Part shown: positions 17,548 through 26,136 of the stretch, piece after piece
Layout of the letters: each line of letters starts with the position of its first letter
Numbering within the stretch: the first letter of the stretch is position 1
Assembly: GCF_032598905.1 (NCBI RefSeq)
Contig: NZ_CP122458.1
Location: forward strand, 3,100,001 to 3,164,000
Direction: 5' to 3'
DNA length: 64,000 bases
Source: Streptomyces sp. 11x1
GTDB taxonomy: Bacteria; Actinomycetota; Actinomycetes; Streptomycetales; Streptomycetaceae
Program-made: the position numbers and the translations under genes
Notes under the pieces: model-generated
Seen by the model: the letters and a program-made list of their open reading frames with translations, nothing else
Told to the model about the DNA's origin: nothing
Database searches by the model: none

Positions 17548-18915
17548 GTGGCCATCTCGGTCTTCGACCTGTTCTCGATCGGCATCGGCCCGTCCAGCTC
17601 CCACACGGTCGGCCCGATGCGGGCCGCCCGGATGTTCGCCCGCCGGCTGCGCAACGAGGAACTGCTCGCGGGCGTCGCCTCCGTACGCGTCGAGCTGTAC
17701 GGCTCGTTGGGCGCGACCGGTCACGGCCACGGCACCCCCAAGGCCGTGCTGCTGGGTCTGGAGGGCGCCTCACCGCGCACGGTGGACGTCGAGTCGGCCG
17801 ACGACCGCGTGGAGGCGATCAAGGCATCGGGTCGCATCCGTCTCCTCGGCGACCACGAGATCCCGTTCGCCTTCGACGAGGACCTCGTCCTGCACCGGCG
17901 CGAGACGCTGCCCTACCACGCCAACGGCATGACGATCTGGGCCCACGGCGCCGACGGCGCCGAACTCCTGTCCAAGACCTACTACTCGGTGGGCGGCGGT
18001 TTCGTCGTCGACGAGGAGGCCGTCGGGGCGGACCGGATCAAGCTCGACGACACGGTCCTGAAGTACCCCTTCCGCACGGGCGACGAACTGCTGCGCCTGA
18101 CCGGGGAGACGGGCCTGTCCATCTCCGCGCTGATGCTGGAGAACGAACGGGCCTGGCGCACGGAGGAGGAGATCCGCTCCGGGCTTTTGGACATCTGGGG
18201 GGTGATGCAGGCCTGTGTCTCCCGGGGCATGACCCGTGAGGGGATCCTTCCGGGCGGTCTGAAGGTCCGCCGCCGTGCGGCCGTCTCCGCCCGCCAACTG
18301 CGCGCCGAGGGCGACCCGTCGGCCCGCGCCATGGAGTGGATCACGCTCTACGCGATGGCCGTGAACGAGGAGAACGCCGCCGGGGGCCGGGTCGTGACGG
18401 CTCCGACGAACGGTGCGGCCGGCATCATCCCCGCCGTCCTCCACTACTACATCAACTTCGTGCCCGGCGCGGACGAGGACGGCGTCGTGCGCTTCCTGCT
18501 CGCGGCCGGCGCCATCGGCATGCTCTTCAAGGAGAACGCCTCCATCTCCGGCGCCGAGGTCGGCTGCCAGGGCGAGGTCGGCTCCGCCTGCTCCATGGCG
18601 GCGGGCGCGCTGGCGGAGGTGCTGGGCGGCTCCCCCGAACAGGTCGAGAACGCCGCCGAGATCGGCATGGAACACAACCTCGGCCTCACCTGCGACCCCG
18701 TCGGCGGCCTCGTCCAGATCCCCTGCATCGAACGCAACGGCATGGCGGCGGTGAAGGCCGTCACCGCCGCGCGTATGGCGATGCGGGGCGACGGCACCCA
18801 CAAGGTGTCCCTCGACAAGGTCATCAAGACGATGAAGGAGACCGGCGCCGACATGAGCGTGAAGTACAAGGAGACGGCGCGCGGGGGCTTGGCGGTCAAC
18901 ATCATCGAGTGCTGA
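17548..18915 (+). CDS. sdaA: L-serine ammonia-lyase, single-chain iron-sulfur type (455 aa)
   Basis: Deaminates L-serine to pyruvate. It opens [20 protein letters not shown], the standard beta-domain signature. The alpha domain has [38 protein letters not shown] and [18 protein letters not shown], containing the cysteines expected to ligate a [4Fe-4S] cluster. GTG at 17548 follows TGAGGAG. It completes a local serine/glycine module; the 110-base gap from glyA may hold its own promoter. Confidence 0.97.
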   Translation: MAISVFDLFSIGIGPSSSHTVGPMRAARMFARRLRNEELLAGVASVRVELYGSLGATGHGHGTPKAVLLGLEGASPRTVDVESADDRVEAIKASGRIRLLGDHEIPFAFDEDLVLHRRETLPYHANGMTIWAHGADGAELLSKTYYSVGGGFVVDEEAVGADRIKLDDTVLKYPFRTGDELLRLTGETGLSISALMLENERAWRTEEEIRSGLLDIWGVMQACVSRGMTREGILPGGLKVRRRAAVSARQLRAEGDPSARAMEWITLYAMAVNEENAAGGRVVTAPTNGAAGIIPAVLHYYINFVPGADEDGVVRFLLAAGAIGMLFKENASISGAEVGCQGEVGSACSMAAGALAEVLGGSPEQVENAAEIGMEHNLGLTCDPVGGLVQIPCIERNGMAAVKAVTAARMAMRGDGTHKVSLDKVIKTMKETGADMSVKYKETARGGLAVNIIEC

Positions 18916-19561
18916 GGAAGGAGGCCCTGACCAGCGCGTTCGTATCTTTCAGCGCTGTCGGGGCCTTCCCTGCTTACGCGGCGGAAAGCCCCTGGAAAGC
19001 CCCTCGGACAGGCGTGAAAGTCCCTGGGAAATCCCAGGGTACTGGCTTCTGACCTGCGGGTTCGTGACACATGGGCAACAAGGGGAACTCCGCCCCACCA
19101 TCGGGATGTATCAAATCGATCCCCTGGCCTCGCCAGAGGGGCACCATTCGATACATGTGTGCTGCGAAGATCTCGCGCCTGGAGCAGCGACTGGCCAGCC
19201 CGTCCCCTACCTTCACGACAGCACAGCCACGTCAGGCCCTGCTCTCGGCCCGCGATCTGCCGTTCCCAGGCACAGAAACCGAGATCATCCACAGGATCGC
19301 GGCCATCGCCGCTACTGAGAGCGACGACGGAGTCGTATTCGATCCCGCGACACTCAAGGCCCCGCAGCTGCGCCACAGTCTCGTCGACGCCTCAGCAAGT
19401 AGCCGCAGTTCACCGTCCGGAGGGAGTACCACCGGCAGTTGCGGCTCGGCCCGGAACCCGTCGCCCAACACGCGACCGTTCAACCACCGAATAGCCCGGA
19501 CTCCTCATGCGGGTCCGCCGGCCGGTGCGGTCGGCCGGTCCCCCGCGCTGCAGATCGGGAG
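18916..19561. other. 646-bp region between sdaA and the AAA ATPase; no confident gene
   Basis: It contains a perfect hairpin CCCTGGGA-aa-TCCCAGGG (19022-19039) that could end sdaA transcription. There is a small open frame from an ATG at 19155 to 19577 (starting MCAAKISRLEQRLASP) with no recognisable family, weak start context, and overlap with the end of the opposing ATPase gene. I treat it as probably non-coding. The base composition is less GC-rich than the flanks, matching the onset of the island-like stretch. Confidence 0.45.
19022..19039 (+). terminator. Hairpin downstream of sdaA
   Basis: Eight-base arms CCCTGGGA / TCCCAGGG with a 2-base spacer, about 105 bases after the sdaA stop. 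Confidence 0.5.
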
Positions 19562-21031
19562 TCACTCTCCGTGGTAGAGGCGGGGCAGGTCGATCAGTTG
19601 AAGCGTGGGGTCGCTCTTTGCCAGGTGATTCAGCTCATCGGTGAAGCCGGTGCCGCTGAAGCAGTAGAGCCTCGTTGCCTCGGTAGCCGTGCCGTTCTTG
19701 ATCAGGAGGGAACGGATGTGCCGGAGGCGTTCCAGGTGGCCGGCTCCCATCACCTCACTCCACTTCGCTTCGCCGATGGCGAGCAGCATCTGTCGACCCT
19801 CTTGGCTCTCGCCGTGGACTGCGACGTCGACCTCGTGACTGGTCCTGGCAGCCGGGTCGTTGACAGTTCCGCCGGCGACGCGTGTGACGTGTCCTCCCTG
19901 AGTCTCGGGTGCTGCATGCCAGCGGGCCCATTCCCGGCAGACCTGCTCGAAGTGCGGACCGACGACTTTGCTGCGGAAGGTGGCCCGGGTCCGGCGCCAT
20001 ACGTCGGACGCCCGCCCGGGGCGTTCCAGATCGCCCCAGGCCGGGCGCATGACCGCGTGGTAGAAGGTGACGAGCGGTTCGGCGATGCGGTACGCGGAGC
20101 GATTGCGGCGAAAGGCATCGGCTTCGTGGGTGATCATGCCGACGTCCTGAAGAACGCTCAGCGGGTGGGCGAGGTCGGTGGACTTGCGCCCCAGGTAGTC
20201 GGCGATGCCGCCACGAGCGGCGTTACCGGCGGCGATGGCTGCCAGTACCGAGTGGTACAACGCGGTGTCGTGAAGTTCGGGCTCCTCGGCGAGAAGGTAG
20301 CGGGCTTCTCGGAAGAGCGGACGCGCCGGGTTGAGGACGGCTCGGACGACCCAGTCGTCGAAGTCGTCCGGCCCGGCCGGGGTGTCGCCCTGGGTGAACT
20401 CACGGCGGTAGGCGGGCGTGCCGCCGACGATGGCATTGGTCAGCAGCGCGGTGCGCGGGTCGTCGATCTGCCAGAACTCGGCCGCGAGCCGGAAGTCCAG
20501 GGTCGGGACCACGAGTTCGAGGCCGGCTCGGCCACGCAGCGGAGCATTGCCGGACAGCAACCGGCCCATGAACGACAGTGCGGAACCGCACAGCAGCAGG
20601 CGCACGGGAGTGTTGGTGTGCTGGGCAGCAGGGTCCAGAGCACGCTGAATGATCGAAGGCAGGGAGGGAGACGCCTTGGCGAGGAAGGGGAACTCGTCGA
20701 TGACCGCCACGGTGGGGCCGCCCGCGTCGGCGATGCGCATGAGTTCCGCGACCGCCTCGTCCCAGTGCGCGAAACGGAACGGAGTGGACTGCCCGCGGTA
20801 ACGGGCCAGTGCCTCACCGAACTGACGCAGGGCGTCGGCCTCGGTGGTCTCGGTGGCGGTGAACATGAAGCCGCCACTGGCACGAGCGACGGCGTCGAGC
20901 AGGAAGGTCTTGCCCTGTCGGCGGCGACCGGAGACCACGCCCAGCGTGGCCCGCGGGCCCGGCAGGGTGGCGAACCGAGTCAGCTCGACCCATTCGAAGA
21001 CACGGTCGAACATCTCGGCGGGCTTGTCCAC
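19562..21031 (-). CDS. AAA ATPase with C-terminal DUF234/nuclease-like domain (489 aa)
   Basis: The N-terminal ATPase has Walker A SGRRRQGKT (about residues 34-42), Walker B VAVIDEFPFLA (around 108-118) and LLCGSALSFMGRLL. This is the layout of the archaeal-type ATPase_2 family found sporadically in bacteria and often in mobile regions. A winged-helix segment follows (ARGGIADYLGRKSTDLAHPL). The C-terminal part has ARTSHEVDVAV and LLAIGEAKWSEVMG, resembling the E-x-D / ExK arrangement of the restriction-like DUF234 domain. The GTG at 21031 has AGGAG 8 bases upstream. Substrate and partners unknown; a defence or mobile-element role is only a guess. Confidence 0.8.
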   Translation of the reverse strand: MDKPAEMFDRVFEWVELTRFATLPGPRATLGVVSGRRRQGKTFLLDAVARASGGFMFTATETTEADALRQFGEALARYRGQSTPFRFAHWDEAVAELMRIADAGGPTVAVIDEFPFLAKASPSLPSIIQRALDPAAQHTNTPVRLLLCGSALSFMGRLLSGNAPLRGRAGLELVVPTLDFRLAAEFWQIDDPRTALLTNAIVGGTPAYRREFTQGDTPAGPDDFDDWVVRAVLNPARPLFREARYLLAEEPELHDTALYHSVLAAIAAGNAARGGIADYLGRKSTDLAHPLSVLQDVGMITHEADAFRRNRSAYRIAEPLVTFYHAVMRPAWGDLERPGRASDVWRRTRATFRSKVVGPHFEQVCREWARWHAAPETQGGHVTRVAGGTVNDPAARTSHEVDVAVHGESQEGRQMLLAIGEAKWSEVMGAGHLERLRHIRSLLIKNGTATEATRLYCFSGTGFTDELNHLAKSDPTLQLIDLPRLYHGE

Positions 21032-21060
21032 AGCACCAGCTCCTATGTATGGGTGCAGTT

Positions 21061-21078
21061 ATTATAGCTAGACCTATA
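21061..21078 (-). promoter_or_regulatory. Promoter -10 and small dyad upstream of the AAA ATPase
   Basis: On the minus strand a consensus TATAAT (21061-21066) overlaps TATAG-N6-CTATA (21063-21078), about 30 bases before the start codon. This AT-rich box is striking in so GC-rich a genome. Confidence 0.5.
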
Positions 21079-22045
21079 CGTCACCTCGATCCGCTGAACG
21101 CCTCCGGATCTCGCGAGACGAACACTCGTGCCACTGCTTTCAGGCGATGTGCGCATTGAGGTCCGGCTCGCTTCAACGACGCCGGCAGACGGAAGCGACG
21201 CATAGGCTTGACCTGCGGTTCACCATGGAGCCACCTTCGGGATTCGAACCCGAGACCTACGCATTACGAGACCGTGAGGGATCGTGTTGCCGGATAACGC
21301 CTGATGCCGCCGAGCGATGTCGTGCCTGATCAGAGCATGTGCGGCTGATTGGTCTGTGCTACCTCGTATTACGTCGTCCAAAGGCGTCCGGCCACCGGCT
21401 GGCCACCGGGACAGGTGCCGCAGGTGGCAAGGAACCGGATCGCCCGGGTTGTCTACCTCCCACAGCCCCTCCTGTCCGCGTCGCCGAGACAGCCTCATCG
21501 TCGCGTACCAACAGCCGCAAGGAAATGCCTCAGACGGGGGCGCCGGTGTCATCATGCGCTGGTTGCTCCGTTACGACGAGGGCTTGCACGACCCTGTCGC
21601 CGAGACAGTCAACATCCCTGTGTTCGAAGCCGCCTGCTCTTTGACTTCGTCCGGCACCGGCGCCACACCGGCCGTGACGGACCACTCCCCCAGATCGAGG
21701 AAGGCGGCGAACGCAGGACTCATCTCCATCAGCTCGCCATCAAGATGCCAACCCCCTGGGACGCTGGGCGCAGTTCGAAACATGCCAGGAGCCTGTGCCG
21801 AGGCCGTGCCGCCACCTACCACCCTCCCCTGTCAAGGAGTAATTGAAACGCGCCGAACAGGGCATCGGATATTCGGGGTCGCCGATACCCTGATTGGCCT
21901 TCATGGAGAGTTCGATGGACATTCCGGAGCCAGGCTGGCTATTTGAACCGCCTGCCGAACCCCAAATCCTGGATATGCAGTCTCGTCGAGGCCTTCAGAC
22001 GGGGAACCGGCAGCCCCCTTCGGCGAGGGCTGCCGACCTCAGGCG
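21079..22045. other. About 1 kb without a convincing gene; tRNA scar and degenerate sequence
   Basis: Apart from the tRNA 3' fragment (21226-21270) I recognise nothing. Several open frames of 60-209 codons cross the stretch on both strands, but none has a good start site or a family signature. GC skew by codon position looks weak. It may be decayed mobile-element DNA. Confidence 0.5.
21226..21270 (-). pseudogene. 3' half of a tRNA gene (anticodon CGT, Thr-like), no 5' half
   Basis: Read on the minus strand, the piece starts in the anticodon loop CTCGTAA. It runs through the variable region into a perfect T arm (TCGGG-TTCGAAT-CCCGA), then the 3' acceptor strand and CCA. No matching 5' acceptor strand (it would have to read GCCACCT) or D arm precedes it, and the anticodon stem pairs only partly. 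A bare 3' end of a tRNA is the usual scar or attachment core left by integrases that target tRNA genes. Confidence 0.75.
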
Positions 22046-23041
22046 TCAAGAGCAGGTGTACTGCACGGGTCGGGAGACATCGTCCCCGATGAGAGTCTTT
22101 TCGTCGGTGCTGATCGCCTTGAGTATGAAGTAGTCCGAGACCCCGGACAACGAGTCGGCGACCACGCCATCACGCCACAGGACAGCCCGTGGAGTCGAGC
22201 TGACGAACGCTTGGCCGCCCACGGCCCCCTTCCCACCGATGGCCTTTGCCGAGATGGCGCCATTGCTGATGGTCCGGACCAGTGAACCCTGAGCATTCCA
22301 TTCGGCCGCAGCGTAACTTGTGTCATTGTCCATGCTGCCGACAACGCGCCCGTCCCGGATCGCCCACGGAGTGCCCTTGCCGTTGGAGCCTGTCGCGGCG
22401 AGCGTGTGCCACTGACGGTTGGTGTCCGTGACGAAGCCCTCCGAGTCGGTGTACCCGACGACCCTGCCTTGCTCGTCGATGTCGGTGGGGATGAGGGTGC
22501 TGGCCTCGGGGGCAGCCAGTTCGCGGTAGGTTCCCGGTGCGCTCGCCGGCCACACCACCAGGATTTGCTTCAAGCCGACTGAGGCGGTCCCGGCGATGTC
22601 ACCGGCGTTGTTGATCGCGTGGGCTGACGAGCCATCCCAGTTCGGATTGGACGGCAGCACAGCCGTCGTCCCGGTGCGGCTCACCGTCACGCCTGTGAAC
22701 TTGCCGTTGACGATGGCATTGCCCACGATCAGGCCCGCCGCGTTGACGTCCGACGGCGTGGTCGCGGGCAGCCGCAACACGACCTTTCCGTTGTCCCACA
22801 GCGTCCCCTGCTTCTCCTTGTAGCCGTGAGGCCAGGTGGTGGACCGCGTTCCGGTGACGCCGACTCCGTATCGGCCGCCGTCGCTTGCGTACAGCGTGCC
22901 GCTAGTCGTGGTGGATGGCAGTTCCCACTCCGCCTTCTGCCATTGACAGGCCGCCGCCTGAGCCGTACCGACTGGCACGAGGCCGAGTGCCGCAGTGAGC
23001 GCCGCCGTAGCGAGCACGCAGATCTTTCGCCGGTTCAACAA
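22046..23041 (-). CDS. Secreted HAF-repeat / beta-propeller-like protein (about 331 aa)
   Basis: A Sec-type signal peptide (RRKICVLATAALTAALGLVP, then GTAQAAA) precedes a repetitive body. Units resemble HAF/propeller blades: DVNAAGLIVGNAIVNGKFTG, AHAINNAGDIAGTASVGLKQ, PTDIDEQGRVVGYTDSEGFV. Only two cysteines are present in the mature chain (ACQW near the start, TCS at the end), possibly a closing disulfide. TTG at 23041 is favoured because AAAGGG lies 8 bases upstream; another in-frame TTG at 23062 lacks a ribosome site. Extracellular role unknown. It flanks the biosynthetic cluster but need not belong to it. Confidence 0.65.
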   Translation of the reverse strand: MLNRRKICVLATAALTAALGLVPVGTAQAAACQWQKAEWELPSTTTSGTLYASDGGRYGVGVTGTRSTTWPHGYKEKQGTLWDNGKVVLRLPATTPSDVNAAGLIVGNAIVNGKFTGVTVSRTGTTAVLPSNPNWDGSSAHAINNAGDIAGTASVGLKQILVVWPASAPGTYRELAAPEASTLIPTDIDEQGRVVGYTDSEGFVTDTNRQWHTLAATGSNGKGTPWAIRDGRVVGSMDNDTSYAAAEWNAQGSLVRTISNGAISAKAIGGKGAVGGQAFVSSTPRAVLWRDGVVADSLSGVSDYFILKAISTDEKTLIGDDVSRPVQYTCS

Positions 23042-23187
23042 GGGATTCGCCCTTTCTGCCAAGGATTGTGTCTTTCGACGGCTGAGCCGGACAGGACTCG
23101 CCGTGGGGCGTGAAGCAGCCTGAGGGAGAACGGAACAACGGTCAGGCGCGGTCTGCGACTGCGATCCGGCGCGCCTGTACTGCCAGG

Positions 23188-23919
23188 TCAGGCTGTAATC
23201 AGTTTCAGAATCTGAGGAGTGTGAGCTGTGAGGTAAAAGTGGTCGCCAGGGAACACGTGGTGAGAATGCGGGCCTGTGGTCGTGGAGGACCAGGCCTTCA
23301 TGCGGCCCGGGCGTACTTCGGGGTCCTGGGCGCCGGTCAGCGTCGAAAGCTCGATGCCCGGGAGCGGTTCAGCGGGCGGAGCCAAGTGGTAGCGGTCGAG
23401 GAGCAGGTAGTCGTTGCGGACTATGTCCAGGAGCATCGCCCGCAGGTCGGGGTCTTCCAGTACTGCGGCAGGGGTACCCCCCAGCCTGGTAATCGAGCGC
23501 ATCAGTGAGGCGTCCGTACGAGGGGTGGCCGGGCGCGATGGCGTTGTTCCCGGAGCGAATTCACGCGATGAGAGGCAGAGGCGGGTTATGGGGACACCCA
23601 TAGGCTGGAGCAGGCGCAGGACCTCGTAGGCCGCTGACGCTCCCAAGCTGTGGCCGAAGAGGACGGTTCTTCGGGAGTCGGTGACCAGAGCCTCGGCTAC
23701 GGCGGCCACCAGAGCCTCCATAGTGTCAATCATGGGGGCTGCCATGCGGTTCTCACGGCCGGGGTACTGGACGATCTGAAGCTCGAATGTCGGAGGGAGA
23801 AGATCGGCCCAGGGGCGATAGAAGCTCGCGCTGCCACCGGCGTGCGGAAACACTACGAGCCGGGTGGGAGCGGTAGGCCTCGGCCTGTACGTGGTGAGCC
23901 ATGCTTGGTTGTTGGTCAT
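23188..23919 (-). CDS. Type II (editing) thioesterase (243 aa)
   Basis: An alpha/beta-hydrolase of the GrsT/TEII family that removes mis-loaded acyl groups from NRPS carrier domains. It has LVVFPHAGGSASFYRPWADL near the start, the nucleophile elbow GHSLG (Ser91) and the C-terminal histidine in FPGDHFYL. It ends the minus-strand cluster operon, starting 16 bases after the ArsR gene. It is distinct from the PBP-type cyclase at 50099-51433, which is the likely release enzyme. Confidence 0.92.
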   Translation of the reverse strand: MTNNQAWLTTYRPRPTAPTRLVVFPHAGGSASFYRPWADLLPPTFELQIVQYPGRENRMAAPMIDTMEALVAAVAEALVTDSRRTVLFGHSLGASAAYEVLRLLQPMGVPITRLCLSSREFAPGTTPSRPATPRTDASLMRSITRLGGTPAAVLEDPDLRAMLLDIVRNDYLLLDRYHLAPPAEPLPGIELSTLTGAQDPEVRPGRMKAWSSTTTGPHSHHVFPGDHFYLTAHTPQILKLITA

Positions 23920-23935
23920 GCGTTCTTCGCCAGCT

Positions 23936-24715
23936 TCACGATCGGAGGACGGCTTCGCCGAGGTCGGTGAGGCGGTGTACCGCCAGGTTGCTCGTACGGT
24001 CGGTGCGGACCAGGCCAGCTCTTCGCAGCACGCTCACGTGCTTGCTTGCGGACGGGCTGGAGATGTGCAGGCGGCGTGATATATCGCCGGTCGAACCGGG
24101 CACCCGTAGGCATTCCAGGACACCGGCCCGCGTGGGACCCAGCAAGTCGCGCAGGGCAGCAGCCGTGTCCTCCTCGTCTGTCTGCCAGAGGGTGGCCGCA
24201 GTATCAATGTCCAGTTCTACGTTATAGACGACAGCGGGCAGACCTGGCCGGTCCGGCTTCGCAGGCAGGAAAAGCGGACCTCGTGCGAACAGCGAGGGGA
24301 CCAGCAGCATGCCCTCGCCCGTGAGACACAGCTCTTCCGGTCCGTTGCCGTCGCCTATCTCCAGGAATGGGGCTTTCCAGGTGATCGCAGGGTGGAGGTG
24401 GTTGAGAGCCTCTTCGACGCCGCCGGTGAGTACTTTTCGGGCCAGGGCGGCCCGCTCCTGCTCCAGGTGATTACGGATTCGATACCAGAAGGGCTCCACC
24501 GCCAACTTGCGGAAGACGCTTCGGTCCGGAGGCTCCGAAGCTTGGGGCAAGACCCGGCGTAACTTTCTCCTGACCTTGCGGCGCCACTCCGACAGGTCGT
24601 CGAGCCTCGGCTCCATCAGTCTAAGTTCTGCCAAGCGAGTTTCGAAGTCCATGCCGAGGGTGTCGAGAAAGCGCACACGCGACAAGTCCCCAAGTGTAAG
24701 AAACAGACTGGCCAT
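23936..24715 (-). CDS. ArsR/DUF5937-type winged-helix regulator (259 aa)
   Basis: An N-terminal domain of about 170 residues (ASLFLTLGDLSRVRFLDTLG to PAVVYNVELDIDTAATLWQT) precedes a C-terminal winged helix with LGPTRAGVLECLRVPGSTGD and ISSPSASKHVSVLRRAGLV. This two-part layout is common in Streptomyces regulators next to MFS exporters. ATG at 24715 is chosen from the hydrophobic start MASLFLTLGD. It lies between the MFS gene and the thioesterase and may control efflux; no metal-binding cysteine motif is visible. Confidence 0.8.
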   Translation of the reverse strand: MASLFLTLGDLSRVRFLDTLGMDFETRLAELRLMEPRLDDLSEWRRKVRRKLRRVLPQASEPPDRSVFRKLAVEPFWYRIRNHLEQERAALARKVLTGGVEEALNHLHPAITWKAPFLEIGDGNGPEELCLTGEGMLLVPSLFARGPLFLPAKPDRPGLPAVVYNVELDIDTAATLWQTDEEDTAAALRDLLGPTRAGVLECLRVPGSTGDISRRLHISSPSASKHVSVLRRAGLVRTDRTSNLAVHRLTDLGEAVLRS

Positions 24716-24845
24716 AACGAATTCCCGTTCCGTCCTCACTCCTGTGCCGCGACTCCTCGAAGTGCCCGTCACCAACACAGGTTGACGACTCATTCTGGAG
24801 AGTTGTGCCCTGATATACGAAAAGCCGTGAATCTCGTCCGTACGC

Positions 24846-26066
24846 TCATGACGCCACGTCCGACAGCTGGGGAGCGGCTCGCAACGTCTTGCTGAATAGA
24901 GCGGAAAGGGCCACCGCCGCCAATGCGGCGGCGCAGCCCAGCAAGGTCGGGGCTCGGCCGCACAAGTCGTACAGCGTGCCTCCCGCAAGTGGCGCCACCG
25001 CACCGGCGCCGCCCCCGCAGACGTTGGCCACACTCATCACCCGTCCCCGGTGGCTGTCCGGAGTGAGCCGCAACTGGTACGTGGTGAAGTACGCGCTCGC
25101 CGTCGGCGCCGTGAAAGCACAGATGCCCAGCAGTACTCCCGGCGTGTATCCGCCGGGGAGTACCGCGATGCCAGCGGTAACGAGCGTGAACAGCCAAAGC
25201 ACCGCGTAGACAGGCCGGGCGCCGGTCAGGATCCGTTGGAGCAGCGGTACCGCCAGTGCCCCCAGCAGCCCCCCCACGCCCAGCAGCGCCGCCATCGCGC
25301 CCACCAGGCCGGAGTTCATGCCGCTGGTCTTCGCCGAGGCGATGACCACGAAGTAGACGGCGCCGTAGAAGAAGTTGGTGACCGTCGCATAGAACAGGCC
25401 GTGAGCCAGGAAGCGGTGCGCCCGAATCCAGCGGATGCCGTCCAGCAGGTCGTGGCCCTGCCGACCCTGGGAGCGCTCGGTGCGGTCGGCGGGCGGCCCC
25501 GGTCTGAGGAACAGCAGTAGGACGAATCCGACGGCATGTGCGGCGCAACCGGCGACGAACGGCAATGCGTTCTTCGCCGCCTGGAGGGCTCCTCCCGCCG
25601 AGGTGCCGATGAGCTGGCCGGCGTAGGTGCGCGCGGAGTTCATCGAGACCGCGCGGGTCAGGCCGTCCGGCGGCACGAGGGTCGGCACCATGGCGGTGCC
25701 TGCCGCGAAGAGCACGGCCGTGGCCGCGCCGTTGAGAAGCGCGAGGACAACCAGCAAGGTCATCGAGGCCGTACCGAGCCACAGGGACAGGGATGCCACG
25801 CCGAAGATCACCGTCAGGATGCCCTCGCACCACAGGAGGACCGACCGTCGTTCGAACCGGTCCGCGACGGCTCCGGCCGGGAGCCCGGCCAGCAGGGTTG
25901 CGGCGGCGTCGACGAACGAGATGACACCGGCCTGAGTCGGTGAACCCGTCACGGTCAAAACCAGCAAGGGAAGTGCGATCAGTGACGTGCTGTACGCGAG
26001 TTCAGCCGCTGCCTGGCTCGTCCACAGCAGGGTGAAGTCTCTCCGTCCGGCTTGTGGGCGGGTCAC
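24846..26066 (-). CDS. MFS exporter (406 aa)
   Basis: About twelve hydrophobic helices and the MFS loop 2-3 signature GLPAGAVADRFERRSVLLW. GTG at 26066 (VTRPQAGRRDFTLLWTSQAA) follows GAGGGAG. The family includes macrolide- and peptide-efflux proteins in antibiotic clusters. Being in the NRPS operon, it is the natural candidate for product export or self-protection, alongside the ABC system at 54871-57590. Confidence 0.88.
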   Translation of the reverse strand: MTRPQAGRRDFTLLWTSQAAAELAYSTSLIALPLLVLTVTGSPTQAGVISFVDAAATLLAGLPAGAVADRFERRSVLLWCEGILTVIFGVASLSLWLGTASMTLLVVLALLNGAATAVLFAAGTAMVPTLVPPDGLTRAVSMNSARTYAGQLIGTSAGGALQAAKNALPFVAGCAAHAVGFVLLLFLRPGPPADRTERSQGRQGHDLLDGIRWIRAHRFLAHGLFYATVTNFFYGAVYFVVIASAKTSGMNSGLVGAMAALLGVGGLLGALAVPLLQRILTGARPVYAVLWLFTLVTAGIAVLPGGYTPGVLLGICAFTAPTASAYFTTYQLRLTPDSHRGRVMSVANVCGGGAGAVAPLAGGTLYDLCGRAPTLLGCAAALAAVALSALFSKTLRAAPQLSDVAS

Positions 26067-26136
26067 AACGGCTCCCTCGGAGTTCGGGGCCGGGCGCCTG
26101 TGACGGTGCCCGGCCCTCGTGTATTGGCTCAGGACG

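Noticed and set aside
19071..19577. 168-codon frame after sdaA
   Set aside because: No ribosome site, no family, low-complexity C-terminus, and overlap with the end of the opposing ATPase gene.
21226..21300. Complete tRNA gene
   Set aside because: No 5' acceptor strand or D arm pairs with the 3' half, and the anticodon stem is mismatched.
21147..21329. Small frame encoding PPSGFEPETYALR
   Set aside because: This peptide is the well-known artefact of translating a tRNA 3' end; the DNA is the tRNA fragment described.
21317..21946. 209-codon frame and overlapping frames in the 1-kb gap
   Set aside because: Three overlapping frames of similar length with no start context or recognisable motif; more likely decayed DNA than genes.
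19562..22045. CRISPR array, rRNA or insertion sequence in the low-density region
   Set aside because: No regularly spaced repeats, no rRNA signatures and no terminal inverted repeats flanking a transposase were seen.
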